In this document: one piece after another, positions 18,386 through 27,119 of the stretch | Layout: each line of letters starts with the position of its first letter | Position numbering within the stretch: the first letter of the stretch is position 1 | NCBI GenBank assembly: GCA_030652215.1 | Contig: JAUSBC010000095.1 | Location: forward strand, 1-52,888 | Source: Sideroxyarcus sp. | Lineage (GTDB): Bacteria; Pseudomonadota; Gammaproteobacteria; Burkholderiales; Gallionellaceae | Reading direction: 5' to 3' | Length of the DNA stretch: 52,888 bases | Program-made: the position numbers and the translations under genes | The notes under the pieces: model-generated | What the model saw: the letters and a program-made list of their open reading frames with translations, nothing else | The model's database searches: none | Told to the model about the DNA's origin: nothing

Positions 18386-18436
18386 GTTGCGTATAAACGC
18401 TTGCGAAATGGGTGCGGTGCGGGTTAACTTCGCAGT

Positions 18437-19054
18437 ATGACAACGACAAATATTTTGCTGATCGACGACCACGCGATGTTCCGTTCCGGCCTGCGCATGG
18501 TGCTGAATGCGCGCATGGCCGATACGGAAATTATCGAGGCGGGTTCGTTAACCGAGGCTACCCAATGTGCGCCCGAGAAAATCGGCGTAATCCTGCTGGA
18601 TATCAATCTGCCCGGCCTGAACGGCCTGGACGGCATCGCGCTGCTCAAGCGCAAATGGCCCCATGTTCCGGTGGTTGTGCTCTCCTCCCAGGACGGACCG
18701 GAAACCGTGCGCGATGCGCTTGCGCGCGGTGCGGTGCGCTTTATCTCCAAGGCGGATACGGCTGACAGAATCGTCGCTTTGCTCAACCGCGTAATACGCG
18801 GCGAATACGATGCTCCGGAAAACCTGCAGGGTGTCGGTGACGAGGTTTTTCCCGTCCCGCAGCACTTGACCCCGCGTCAGTGCGAGGTGCTGGACCTCGT
18901 CTGCCAGGGCATGTCCAACAAATTGATCGCGCGGCAGTTGTCGCTTTCGGAAAACACCGTGCGCGGACATGTGCAGGCGATACTGGGGTTCCTGGAGGTG
19001 TCGAGCCGTTCGGAAGCTGCTTTTGCGGCACGGCGCAGGGGCTTGGTCGGTTAA
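18437..19054 (+). CDS. LuxR/NarL-family response regulator
   Basis: DNA-binding response regulator of 205 residues. The N-terminal receiver has the acidic pair D10/D11, phospho-acceptor D55 (LLDINLPGLNG), S83/S84 and K105 (FISKAD), so all switch residues are present. The C-terminal LuxR-type helix-turn-helix reads LTPRQCEVLDLVCQGMSNK, continuing through ENTVRGHV. It is the only protein with a DNA-binding output domain in this block. It is divergent from the lipoprotein operon, with the two palindromes 52-104 bases upstream, and is followed by three hybrid kinases in the same direction. It is the obvious cognate regulator for those kinases and the likely reader of the palindromes; both links are inference from context. 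Confidence 0.93.
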   Translation: MTTTNILLIDDHAMFRSGLRMVLNARMADTEIIEAGSLTEATQCAPEKIGVILLDINLPGLNGLDGIALLKRKWPHVPVVVLSSQDGPETVRDALARGAVRFISKADTADRIVALLNRVIRGEYDAPENLQGVGDEVFPVPQHLTPRQCEVLDLVCQGMSNKLIARQLSLSENTVRGHVQAILGFLEVSSRSEAAFAARRRGLVG

Positions 19055-19227
19055 TTCACGGCGAAAAACGCGACCGCCCGAACGGCATTCGTGCCGGGAT
19101 AGTGAGGCGGCTCCTGGCGTTGCAGAAGTGATGGCACTTGAATTTCCAAAATCCGGATCGGGGATTGCGGGAACACCTTGCTGATGTTAGCTTGCCCGGT
19201 ACAAACAACCTTGGTACATCCTGCGCC

Positions 19228-21012
19228 ATGATTACCCTCTTCTCATCCCATGGCGAAAACCTGTCTGCCGACGAAAAGCGCGTGACCGTCGAAGCCATCC
19301 ACCAGATGGCGCTCGTACTTCGTGCCGCCTGGATCGCGTTGCCCGTGCTTGCGGTGCTGGTAGTGATCGGCATGTGGTGGCTAACGGACCACGCCAAGTT
19401 GCTGGGCTGGTTGCTGTGCGCGATCACGATGCCGGCAATGCGTTATTGGCTGCTGCGCAGACATTTCCTGACCCCGCCGCCCGATTACAAGTCCGCAGTA
19501 CGCTGGGCACGTCAATTGACGCTGGTTGCGCTGCTGGACGGTTTTGTCTGGGGCGGCGCATATATTCTGTTTTTTACTCCCGATTCCGTGGCCGAACAGG
19601 TGTTGCTGCTCAGCATGCTGGTAACAATCGTAGCCGGATCGATTTTTGTGTCGTCCTTCTGGCCGCCCACGCTCATCGCGTTTTCGACACCGGCCTTTAC
19701 GCTCGCGACCATACCGTTCCTGCAGCAGGGCACAACCGCCTCGTTCGTCATGGCGGGTGCACTGATATTCATGCTCATGATTCTCTCCCAGATGCTGCGT
19801 GCCGCGCACCGTTTGTCGCGCGAAGCCATCGCTTTGCGTTTCGAGAACCTGGGCCTGGTTGAAGGCCTGCGTGAACAAAAGCAGGTGGCAGACGATGCCA
19901 ACATGGCCAAGTCCAAATTCCTCGCCGCAGCCAGCCACGATTTGCGCCAGCCCATCCATGCGCAGGGCCTGTTTCTGGAAGTTCTTTCGCGCACCGAGCA
20001 GACCCCGCACCAGCAGGAACTTGTCGCCAGTGCGCGCGCCGCTTCGGAAGCAAGTGGCGAGCTGCTTAATGCGCTGCTCGATTTCTCGCGCATCGAGGCG
20101 GGCGTGATCGAGCCGAATCTGCAACCATTCCGTCTGCAGCCCCTGCTCAACAAAATCGAAAATGAACTCGCGCCGCAAGCCGACACGAAAGACATCGTGT
20201 ATCGCTCGCGCGAAACGCAGCTGGTGGTGCGTACCGACCCCATGCTGCTGGAACGTATCCTCAGAAATCTGGTATCGAATGCAATTCGCTATACCGAACG
20301 CGGCGGTGTGCTGGTGGCATGCCGCCGGCACGGCGCAAAAGCCGTGCTGGAAGTCTGGGACACGGGCATCGGCATCGCACCGGAACACCAGGCGGAAGTG
20401 TTCCGCGAGTTCCACCAACTGGGCAATCCGGAACGCAACCGCAACAAGGGCCTCGGGCTGGGGCTGGCCATTGCGGAAGGACTGGCGCGCACACTGGGGC
20501 ATGAATTGACGCTGTATTCCGAGCCGCAGCGCGGCAGCGTGTTCCGCCTGACGCTGGATATCGACGAAACGATCCCGGCCGTGCAGGCCGCAATGTCGCA
20601 GAGCAAATCGCGCCTGCTGAATGCGCGCCTGCTGGTCATCGACGACGACGAGATCGTGCGCTCGGGCATGTTGCACTTGTTGCGCGACTGGGGTTGCGAA
20701 TGCGAGGCGGCGGAGTCCATTGAAGAGGCGCTCGCGCTGGCGCGCTTGCACAGGCCCGATGTGGTCATCAGCGATTACCGGCTGCGCGAGCAGCGCACCG
20801 GCGTGGAAGCCATCGCGGCGTTGCGCGCGATGCTGGGCCAGTCGCTGCCCGCCCTGCTCATCACCGGCGACACGGCGCCGCAGCGTTTGCGCGAAGCGCA
20901 GGCCAGCGGCATTCCGTTGCTGCACAAGCCCGTTGCGCCCGGCAAGCTGTATCGCAGGCTGGTGGAACTGCAGCAGGAAGGGGCTTGCCCCGTGCCCGTG
21001 CCCGGCATATAA
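19228..21012 (+). CDS. Membrane hybrid histidine kinase, paralogue 1 of 3
   Basis: Hybrid sensor kinase of 594 residues. The start at 19228 is preferred over the TTG at 19138 because it puts the phospho-His at residue 237, exactly as in the two following paralogues. About six membrane spans fill residues 25-190, with no large periplasmic domain. HisKA holds the H-box SHDLRQPIHAQG (H237). HATPase_c has NLVSNAIRYTERGG, DTGIGIAPEHQ and GLGLGLAI. A C-terminal receiver has VIDDDE, D516 (VVISDYRL), a TGD threonine and a KP lysine. No Hpt domain is present. The sensor part is clearly different from paralogues 2 and 3 while the catalytic part is nearly the same. The gene starts 173 bases after the LuxR-type regulator. 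Confidence 0.93.
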   Translation: MITLFSSHGENLSADEKRVTVEAIHQMALVLRAAWIALPVLAVLVVIGMWWLTDHAKLLGWLLCAITMPAMRYWLLRRHFLTPPPDYKSAVRWARQLTLVALLDGFVWGGAYILFFTPDSVAEQVLLLSMLVTIVAGSIFVSSFWPPTLIAFSTPAFTLATIPFLQQGTTASFVMAGALIFMLMILSQMLRAAHRLSREAIALRFENLGLVEGLREQKQVADDANMAKSKFLAAASHDLRQPIHAQGLFLEVLSRTEQTPHQQELVASARAASEASGELLNALLDFSRIEAGVIEPNLQPFRLQPLLNKIENELAPQADTKDIVYRSRETQLVVRTDPMLLERILRNLVSNAIRYTERGGVLVACRRHGAKAVLEVWDTGIGIAPEHQAEVFREFHQLGNPERNRNKGLGLGLAIAEGLARTLGHELTLYSEPQRGSVFRLTLDIDETIPAVQAAMSQSKSRLLNARLLVIDDDEIVRSGMLHLLRDWGCECEAAESIEEALALARLHRPDVVISDYRLREQRTGVEAIAALRAMLGQSLPALLITGDTAPQRLREAQASGIPLLHKPVAPGKLYRRLVELQQEGACPVPVPGI

Positions 21013-21065
21013 CCTGCATCGGGCACAACCGACAATATCGCGATGGAACAAGGAAATCGAAATAT

Positions 21066-22826
21066 ATGCGTGCCAATTTTCTGAGACTGGATGAAAACCG
21101 CATTCTGGTCGAACAGCTATACCTGAACCTGCGCAACGAACGCAGCACGCTCATTCCCGATGTGGCCCTGCCCGTTGCCTTGCTGTGGATCTTGTCGAAC
21201 GAAAGCAATGCGTTCGGCCTGCGGATATGGCTCGTTTCCGTAATCACGATGAAACTGGCCCTGTTTTTTGTAGCACGCCATTTTCTATCCGCAGGCATCA
21301 CGGAAGCCCGGGCGCGCAAACTGACCTGGCTGGTGGTGCTCATGCAGGCCATGTTCGGCGCGGCCTGGGGGGCTTTTGCCTGGGCGGCCCTGGACCCGGG
21401 CGATGTGATGAGTTCGCTGCTTGTGCTCGCGGTTCTCGCCGGTGTCGTGGGCAGCGTGGTCGCGCAGATATCCTCGATCCTGCCCGTTCTCATGGCTTTC
21501 TCGACCGCCATGTTGCTGGCTATGGTCTCCAGAATGTGGACGTTGAACGATCACACCTATGACGTACTGGGCATACTCTCGATTCTGTATGTCGCATACA
21601 TGTTCCTGCATGCCGTCAACAGCTATCGTACCGTGCGCTCGGTCATCGAACTGCGTTTCGAAAATTCCGAACTGATCGGACAGTTGCGAATCGAAACCGG
21701 CATTGCGGCGGCCGCCCAACTTGAAGCGGAACAGGCCAACACCGCCAAATCAAAATTTCTCGCCGCAGCCAGCCACGATCTGCGCCAGCCCATACATGCG
21801 CAGGGACTGTTTCTGGAAGTGCTCTCCCGCACCGAATTGAATGGCTATCAGCGCGAGCTGGTCAGCAGTTCGCGCGCCGCCGCCGAAGCGTCCAGCGAAT
21901 TGCTCAACGCACTGCTTGATTTCTCGCGCATCGAGGCGGGCGTGATCGAGCCCTGCCTGCAGGCGTTCCGGCTGCAGCCGCTGCTCCACAAGATCGAAAA
22001 CGAGCTCGCGCCGCAGGCCGATGCAAAAAACATCGTGTACCGCTCGCGCGAAACGCAGGCGGTGGTGCGAACCGACCCGGTTTTGCTGGAATTGATCCTG
22101 CGCAACCTGGTGACCAATGCGATCCGCTATACGGAGCGCGGCGGCGTGCTGGTGGGCTGCCGGAAACAGGGCGCCCATATCGTGCTGGGCGTGTGGGATA
22201 CCGGCATCGGCATCGCCCCCGAACATCAGAAAGAAGTTTTTCGCGAATTTCACCAACTGGGCAATCCGGAACGCGACCGCAACAAAGGCCTGGGGCTGGG
22301 GCTGGCAATTGCGGAAGGTCTGGCGCGCACGCTGGGACACGGTCTGGCGCTGGCCTCCATCCCGCAGCAAGGCAGCGCATTCCGCCTGACATTGCCCGTC
22401 GACAACAGCATACAGCTTGCCCAGATCACCATGACGCAAAGCCGGACGCGCATGCTGAATGCGCGGCTGCTGGTCGTCGACGACGACAAAATCGTGCGCG
22501 ACAGCATGCTGCACCTGCTGCGCGATTGGGGCTGCGAATGCGAAGCGGCGGAATCCATAGAAGAGGCGCTCGCGCTGGCGCGCATTACCGCGCCCGACCT
22601 GGTCATCAGCGACTACCGGCTGAGGGAACAGCGCACCGGCGTCGAGGCAATCGCAGCATTGCGCGCACTACTGGGCGAATCGCTGCCCGCCCTGCTCATC
22701 ACCGGAGACACAGCCCCGGAAAGATTGCGCGAAGCCCAGGCCAGCGGGATTCCGCTGCTGCACAAGCCGGTTTCACCCGGCAAGCTGTATCGCAGGCTGG
22801 TGGAATTGCAGCAGGAAACAGTCTAG
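21066..22826 (+). CDS. Membrane hybrid histidine kinase, paralogue 2 of 3
   Basis: Hybrid sensor kinase of 586 residues, the same length as paralogue 3. The start at 21066 (MRANFLRLDENRILVEQ) matches the opening of paralogue 3 (MLKNFLRLDEDRILVEQ) and has AAGGA upstream; the longer frame to 20985 overlaps the previous gene. About six membrane spans are followed by HisKA with H237, HATPase_c (NLVTNAIRYTERGG, DTGIGIAPEHQ) and a receiver with VVDDDK and D516. It lies 53 bases after paralogue 1, in one operon. The N-terminal region resembles paralogue 3 more than paralogue 1, so the order of duplication was probably 1 versus 2/3. The signal sensed is unknown; the compact membrane sensor suggests a membrane-associated cue. 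Confidence 0.93.
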   Translation: MRANFLRLDENRILVEQLYLNLRNERSTLIPDVALPVALLWILSNESNAFGLRIWLVSVITMKLALFFVARHFLSAGITEARARKLTWLVVLMQAMFGAAWGAFAWAALDPGDVMSSLLVLAVLAGVVGSVVAQISSILPVLMAFSTAMLLAMVSRMWTLNDHTYDVLGILSILYVAYMFLHAVNSYRTVRSVIELRFENSELIGQLRIETGIAAAAQLEAEQANTAKSKFLAAASHDLRQPIHAQGLFLEVLSRTELNGYQRELVSSSRAAAEASSELLNALLDFSRIEAGVIEPCLQAFRLQPLLHKIENELAPQADAKNIVYRSRETQAVVRTDPVLLELILRNLVTNAIRYTERGGVLVGCRKQGAHIVLGVWDTGIGIAPEHQKEVFREFHQLGNPERDRNKGLGLGLAIAEGLARTLGHGLALASIPQQGSAFRLTLPVDNSIQLAQITMTQSRTRMLNARLLVVDDDKIVRDSMLHLLRDWGCECEAAESIEEALALARITAPDLVISDYRLREQRTGVEAIAALRALLGESLPALLITGDTAPERLREAQASGIPLLHKPVSPGKLYRRLVELQQETV

Positions 22827-22880
22827 CGTGTGTACACGGCATTGGTTACCGTGACAGCAACATCCGGATAAGAGGACGCC

Positions 22881-24641
22881 ATGCTAAAAAACTTTTTACG
22901 GCTGGATGAAGATCGCATTCTGGTGGAGCAGTTGCGCCTGGTGTTGCGCAATGTGGGCAGCTCTGTCATTCCCGGCTTCCTGCTGGCGCTGCTGATGCTA
23001 TGGATCTTGTCCAACGATAGCAATGCAGCCGGTTTGGGAGCGTGGTGCGCGGCGGTCATCCTGTCCAAGCTGAACATGTACCTGCTCGCACGGCGCCACC
23101 TCGCCGCCGGCATTGCCCAGAGCCGCGCGCACCAACTGGTTTGGATGCTCATCCTCCTGAATGCGGTCGACGGTGCGCTCTGGGGAGCGCTGACCTGGGC
23201 AACGCTGGACACCAGCAGCATGACGGGAACCATACTGGTGATCTCCGTGGTTGCGGGCGTTCTGGGCAGTGCCATGTCCCTGATGGCGCCGGTATTGCCG
23301 GTGTTCATCACCTTCGTCGTCGCAGAACTTGCCGTCGTGGTTGCAAAACTGTGGACGCTGGGCGATCCCGCCTACAACGCACTGGGCCTGGCCGGCGTTC
23401 TGTATCTCGCCGCGCTGCTGGTCCAGGGACTCAACAGCGCCCGGGCTGCGCGTGCCGCCATCGAACTGCGCTTCGAAAATACCGAACTGGTGGATCAATT
23501 GCGTGTGGAAACCGGCATTGCCGAGGCCGCGCAACGCGAAGCCGAGCATGCCAACACCGCAAAATCGAAGTTCCTTGCCGCAGCCAGCCACGATCTGCGC
23601 CAGCCGATACACGCACAGGGCCTGTTTCTTGAGGTGCTTTCGCGCACCGAACAGACGCAGTACCAGAAGGAATTGCTCGCCAGTGCGCGCGCCGCGTCGG
23701 AAGCCTCCAGCGAACTGCTCAACGCGCTGCTCGATTTTTCGCGCATCGAGGCGGGCGTGGTCAAGCCGCAACTGCAGGCGTTCCGATTGCAGCCCCTGCT
23801 CAACAAGATCGAAGCCGAACTGGCTCCGCAGGCCGACGCCAGGAACATCGTATATCGCTCGCGCGAGACCCGGGCAGTGGTGCATACCGACCCCATGCTG
23901 CTGGAGTTGATCCTGCGCAACCTGGTGTCCAACGCGATCCGCTACACCGACCGCGGCGGCGTGCTGGTGGCATGCCGGCAGCGCGGCACACAGATCGTGC
24001 TGGAAGTCTGGGACACAGGTATCGGCATTGCGCCCGAGCATCAGCAGGAAGTGTTTCGCGAATTCCACCAGCTCGGCAATCCGGAACGCGACAGACGCAA
24101 AGGTTTGGGTCTGGGCCTGGCGATTGCGGATGGATTGGCCCGCATGCTGGAGCACGGACTGTCGCTGTCTTCCACCCCGCAACACGGCAGCGTGTTTCGT
24201 CTGTCCATGCCCGTCGACACCGCCGTTCCGGCCGCGCAAACCGCCATGACGCAGAGCAAATCGCGCCTGCTCAACGCTCGCCTGCTGGTGGTCGACGACG
24301 ACGAGATCGTGCGCGAGGGTATGCTGCATTTGCTGCGGGACTGGGGCTGCGAATGCGACGCGGCGGAATCCATCGAGGAAGCGCTGGCACTGGCGCGGCT
24401 CAACGCACCCGATGTGGTCATCAGCGACTACCGGCTGCGCGAACAGCGCACCGGTGTGGAAGCCATCGCGGCATTGCGCGTCTTGCTGGGCGAGTCACTG
24501 CCCGCCCTGCTGATTACTGGAGACACGGCGCCGGAGCGGTTGCGCGAGGCCCAGGCCAGCGGCATTCCGCTGCTGCACAAACCCGTGTCGCCCGCCAAGC
24601 TGTACCGCAAACTGGTCGACTTGCAGCAGTCAGCGGCCTGA
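22881..24641 (+). CDS. Membrane hybrid histidine kinase, paralogue 3 of 3
   Basis: Hybrid sensor kinase of 586 residues with the same architecture: about six membrane spans, HisKA (H237), HATPase_c (NLVSNAIRYTDRGG), and a receiver (VVDDDE, D516, ITGDTAPERLREAQASG, HKPVSPAKLYRKL). AAGAGG lies 6 bases before the ATG. H237 and D516 fall at identical positions in all three paralogues, so there is no net length change between the two phosphorylation sites. It lies 54 bases after paralogue 2 and converges on the phosphatase gene with only 11 bases between stops. Its role is likely the same as the others, with a different sensor specificity. Confidence 0.93.
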   Translation: MLKNFLRLDEDRILVEQLRLVLRNVGSSVIPGFLLALLMLWILSNDSNAAGLGAWCAAVILSKLNMYLLARRHLAAGIAQSRAHQLVWMLILLNAVDGALWGALTWATLDTSSMTGTILVISVVAGVLGSAMSLMAPVLPVFITFVVAELAVVVAKLWTLGDPAYNALGLAGVLYLAALLVQGLNSARAARAAIELRFENTELVDQLRVETGIAEAAQREAEHANTAKSKFLAAASHDLRQPIHAQGLFLEVLSRTEQTQYQKELLASARAASEASSELLNALLDFSRIEAGVVKPQLQAFRLQPLLNKIEAELAPQADARNIVYRSRETRAVVHTDPMLLELILRNLVSNAIRYTDRGGVLVACRQRGTQIVLEVWDTGIGIAPEHQQEVFREFHQLGNPERDRRKGLGLGLAIADGLARMLEHGLSLSSTPQHGSVFRLSMPVDTAVPAAQTAMTQSKSRLLNARLLVVDDDEIVREGMLHLLRDWGCECDAAESIEEALALARLNAPDVVISDYRLREQRTGVEAIAALRVLLGESLPALLITGDTAPERLREAQASGIPLLHKPVSPAKLYRKLVDLQQSAA

Positions 24642-24652
24642 AGCGTTCCGCT

Positions 24653-25198
24653 TCAACTGAAATGCCGTTCGCGGATATGCTTCAGCAAACCGTTCGCCGC
24701 GTCTTCCACCATGTCCAGCACTTGTTCGAAACCTTCCGGCCCGCCGTTATAGGGATCGGGCACTTCGTACTCCGTATGCCGCTCGGCAAAGTCCAGAAAC
24801 AATCCGAGGTGACTTTGCGCGTTGCCGGGACGCAGGCGTTCGAGCATGACCAGATTCATGTTGTCCATGGCCAGCACATAATCGAAGCGCAAGAAGTCGC
24901 CCGCCTCCACTTGTCGACCGCGCAGATTGCTCATGTCGTAACCGCGCTGTTTTGCAGCGCGCTGTGTGCGCGCATCCGGCGCATCGCCGACGTGGTAATC
25001 GTGAGTGCCTGCCGAATCGATCTGGATTCGGCCCGCCAGACCGGCCTGTTCCACGCAATGACGGAACACCGCTTCTGCAGTGGGAGATCTGCATATATTG
25101 CCCATGCACACGAACAGCACGCTGACTTTGCGCATGCTCTTCATCGCGTTTTCGGATTGCGAAGCAGACTTTTTCAATGCGGCGGCTATTTTATGCAT
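24653..25198 (-). CDS. Low-molecular-weight protein-tyrosine phosphatase
   Basis: Cytoplasmic phosphatase of 181 residues. The P-loop is CMGNICRSPT (nucleophile C31, R37) and the general acid is D148 in DPYNGG, both canonical. Family members dephosphorylate protein tyrosines, often BY-kinases of exopolysaccharide export, or arginine phosphates. The start at 25198 (MHKIAAALKK) overlaps the end of the upstream hybrid kinase gene by 8 bases, suggesting translational coupling. It gives an extension of about 20 residues before the usual family start at the MRKVSVLF methionine, so an internal start at 25135-25144 is possible. No tyrosine kinase gene is nearby; the coupled partner is a histidine kinase. 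Confidence 0.93.
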   Translation of the reverse strand: MHKIAAALKKSASQSENAMKSMRKVSVLFVCMGNICRSPTAEAVFRHCVEQAGLAGRIQIDSAGTHDYHVGDAPDARTQRAAKQRGYDMSNLRGRQVEAGDFLRFDYVLAMDNMNLVMLERLRPGNAQSHLGLFLDFAERHTEYEVPDPYNGGPEGFEQVLDMVEDAANGLLKHIRERHFS

Positions 25199-26975
25199 GC
25201 GCTTCCCGAGTCCTGGCACTACCGAACGCAGCCGAAATAGCGTCGTGCAGGGCCTCCATTTTTGCCGGCTTGTAGAGTATCGGCAATCCTGCATTTCGGG
25301 CAAGTGCATAAGTTTCTTTGCTGATATTGCCGGTGAACAGCAGCGCAGGCAGCTCGGCGCCCCAGCGTTGACGGATGGCGGCAATGGCATCGACGCCGTT
25401 CAGCGATCCTCTCAACCCGAAATCAGAGATGACCATATCGATCACTTCATTCTTCGATTCGAGCTGTTTGATCATGTTTGCGGCAGAATCGGCAACCATC
25501 ACCTTGCACCCCCAAGATTGCAGAAGGGACTGCATTCCCGCGCGAATGCTTCCCTCATTTTCAATGAATGCGATCAAGCGTCCGTTCAAATCGGGAGCTT
25601 CCTGCAGCTGCACTGAATCGGGTTGCTCCTCGACAATCGCCGCCTTCGCCAGCGGCACGGTTACCGTGAAAGTGGACCCCTTGCCTGGACTGGAAGTCAA
25701 CGTGACCGGATGTCCCAGCAATTTTGCGGCACGATCGACGATGGACAATCCCAGTCCCAATCCGTGCTGGCGGTCTCGCTCCGGATTGTTTATCTGGTAG
25801 AACTCGTCAAAAATTCTGGAAAGCTGATCCTCCGGAATACCGATGCCCGTGTCGTGCACCTCGATGGCCAGTTTGCCCTGCCGATGCCGGCATCCGACCA
25901 ACACGCGTCCGGTCGGGGTGTAGCGCAAGGCATTGGAGATCAGGTTGCGCAGAATTTGTACCGCCAGAATGATGTCGCTGTCGATGACAGCCGAGCATGG
26001 CGAAAATTTCAGCCGGATTCCTTTTTTTTCGGCGACCGGTCGAAATTCTTTTTCCAGTTCGTCGAACAGATTCTGGATGGCAAACGATTTGATTTTGAGC
26101 CTGACGCCGTGGCCGTCCAGCCTGGAAATGTCAAGCAGGCCATCCAGCAGACCGCACAGGGAACCGGTTGCCTGTTGCGCATGCTCCAGCACATCCTTTC
26201 CGCTCGGGGATAGTTGCTTCTCGAATTCCAGTTGTTCCAGAAAAATCATCAACGCTGCCAGAGGCTGGCGCAAATCGTGGCTGGCCGCCGCGAGGAAGCG
26301 CGATTTTGCCTTGCTTGCGCTTCCCAGCATCTCATGCTGCCGCGATAGTTCGGCTACCAGTGATTCATTATGGAAACGCAGGCGATGCGTTTCGACAAAA
26401 ATGCGGCTTCTTCTGCTTACCAGCACGATCGCTACGGCAATGAATATCAGCAGCATGATGGACAGCGCAACGTACGTGCTGTCGCCGACAGTCAGTAGCC
26501 ACAGGGAGGACGGACCGAGCGCGAATATAATAAACAGCCGTGCCGGCAGTGCCAGCAAAAAGCCTTCAAACATTGCAACCGCAGCCACCACCGCAGTGAC
26601 GGTCAGCACGAAGAATTGAAATGAGACGGGAAGATGCGCCATCATCGCGGCAGCTGAGATGCCCCAACAGGCCCCGGACGATCCGGCAAAGGCTGCATGG
26701 CTCAATATCCATTGCCTTGAACTCCGGGATTCGGGCGCGATACGGTATTGGCGGATAGTGTAGGCGCGAGCCAGCGTGATGAGGTAAATGCCGATCAGTG
26801 CGGGCCCCCATGTCCACCATGGCGTTGCGCCATGCACGATATAAACCTGAAGGGAATAAACCAGCGCGCCCGCAATGCTAAGGTCTTTGGCATCTGCAAA
26901 ATAGCCTTTGACCTGCTCGGCCTCGATCGCTTTATTTTCGTCCTGCAAAGTTGGTTGCTTGGGCATGTTTTGCAT
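25191..26975 (-). CDS. Membrane hybrid histidine kinase (fourth, divergent)
   Basis: Hybrid kinase of 594 residues. The N-terminal 190 residues contain about six membrane spans. HisKA has SHDLRQPLAALMIFLEQLE (H233), HATPase_c has NLISNALRYTPTGR, DTGIGIPEDQ and GLGLGLSI, and a C-terminal receiver has the acceptor in VISDFGLRG, LFTGN and YKPAK. The receiver's acidic pocket reads ENE rather than the usual Asp pair. It has the same order of parts as the three plus-strand kinases but is much less similar to them, so it is an older paralogue rather than a recent copy. Its 3' end overlaps the tyrosine-phosphatase start by 8 bases. Two ATGs (26975 and 26966) are possible starts and neither has a strong ribosome site. 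Confidence 0.92.
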   Translation of the reverse strand: MQNMPKQPTLQDENKAIEAEQVKGYFADAKDLSIAGALVYSLQVYIVHGATPWWTWGPALIGIYLITLARAYTIRQYRIAPESRSSRQWILSHAAFAGSSGACWGISAAAMMAHLPVSFQFFVLTVTAVVAAVAMFEGFLLALPARLFIIFALGPSSLWLLTVGDSTYVALSIMLLIFIAVAIVLVSRRSRIFVETHRLRFHNESLVAELSRQHEMLGSASKAKSRFLAAASHDLRQPLAALMIFLEQLEFEKQLSPSGKDVLEHAQQATGSLCGLLDGLLDISRLDGHGVRLKIKSFAIQNLFDELEKEFRPVAEKKGIRLKFSPCSAVIDSDIILAVQILRNLISNALRYTPTGRVLVGCRHRQGKLAIEVHDTGIGIPEDQLSRIFDEFYQINNPERDRQHGLGLGLSIVDRAAKLLGHPVTLTSSPGKGSTFTVTVPLAKAAIVEEQPDSVQLQEAPDLNGRLIAFIENEGSIRAGMQSLLQSWGCKVMVADSAANMIKQLESKNEVIDMVISDFGLRGSLNGVDAIAAIRQRWGAELPALLFTGNISKETYALARNAGLPILYKPAKMEALHDAISAAFGSARTREAHA

Positions 26976-27050
26976 TGTAGTTCAACATTTTTATTTCCGT
27001 GCTGCCACCTGCATGCCAAGCGTAACATCCGGGATGTTTTCCTCGACACT

Positions 27051-27086
27051 TTCCCGGATTCCGCTACGCTTCATTCGGGCTACATG
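27051..27086. repeat. REP-like dispersed repeat, copy A
   Basis: TCCCGGATTCCGCTACGCTTC followed by ATTCGGGCTACATG forms a hairpin (CCCGGAT with ATTCGGG) and matches the element at 41464-41497. It lies just downstream of the phosphoesterase gene and upstream of the fourth hybrid kinase, in non-coding DNA. Confidence 0.6.
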
Positions 27087-27119
27087 TTCATTTGGGCGCC
27101 CACCTACGTCCCGAAACCA

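Noticed and set aside
22998-24329. Long minus-strand frame opposite hybrid kinase 3, and similar ones opposite kinases 1 and 2
   Set aside because: They mirror the codon bias of the kinase genes and recur opposite each paralogue; they carry no recognisable domain.
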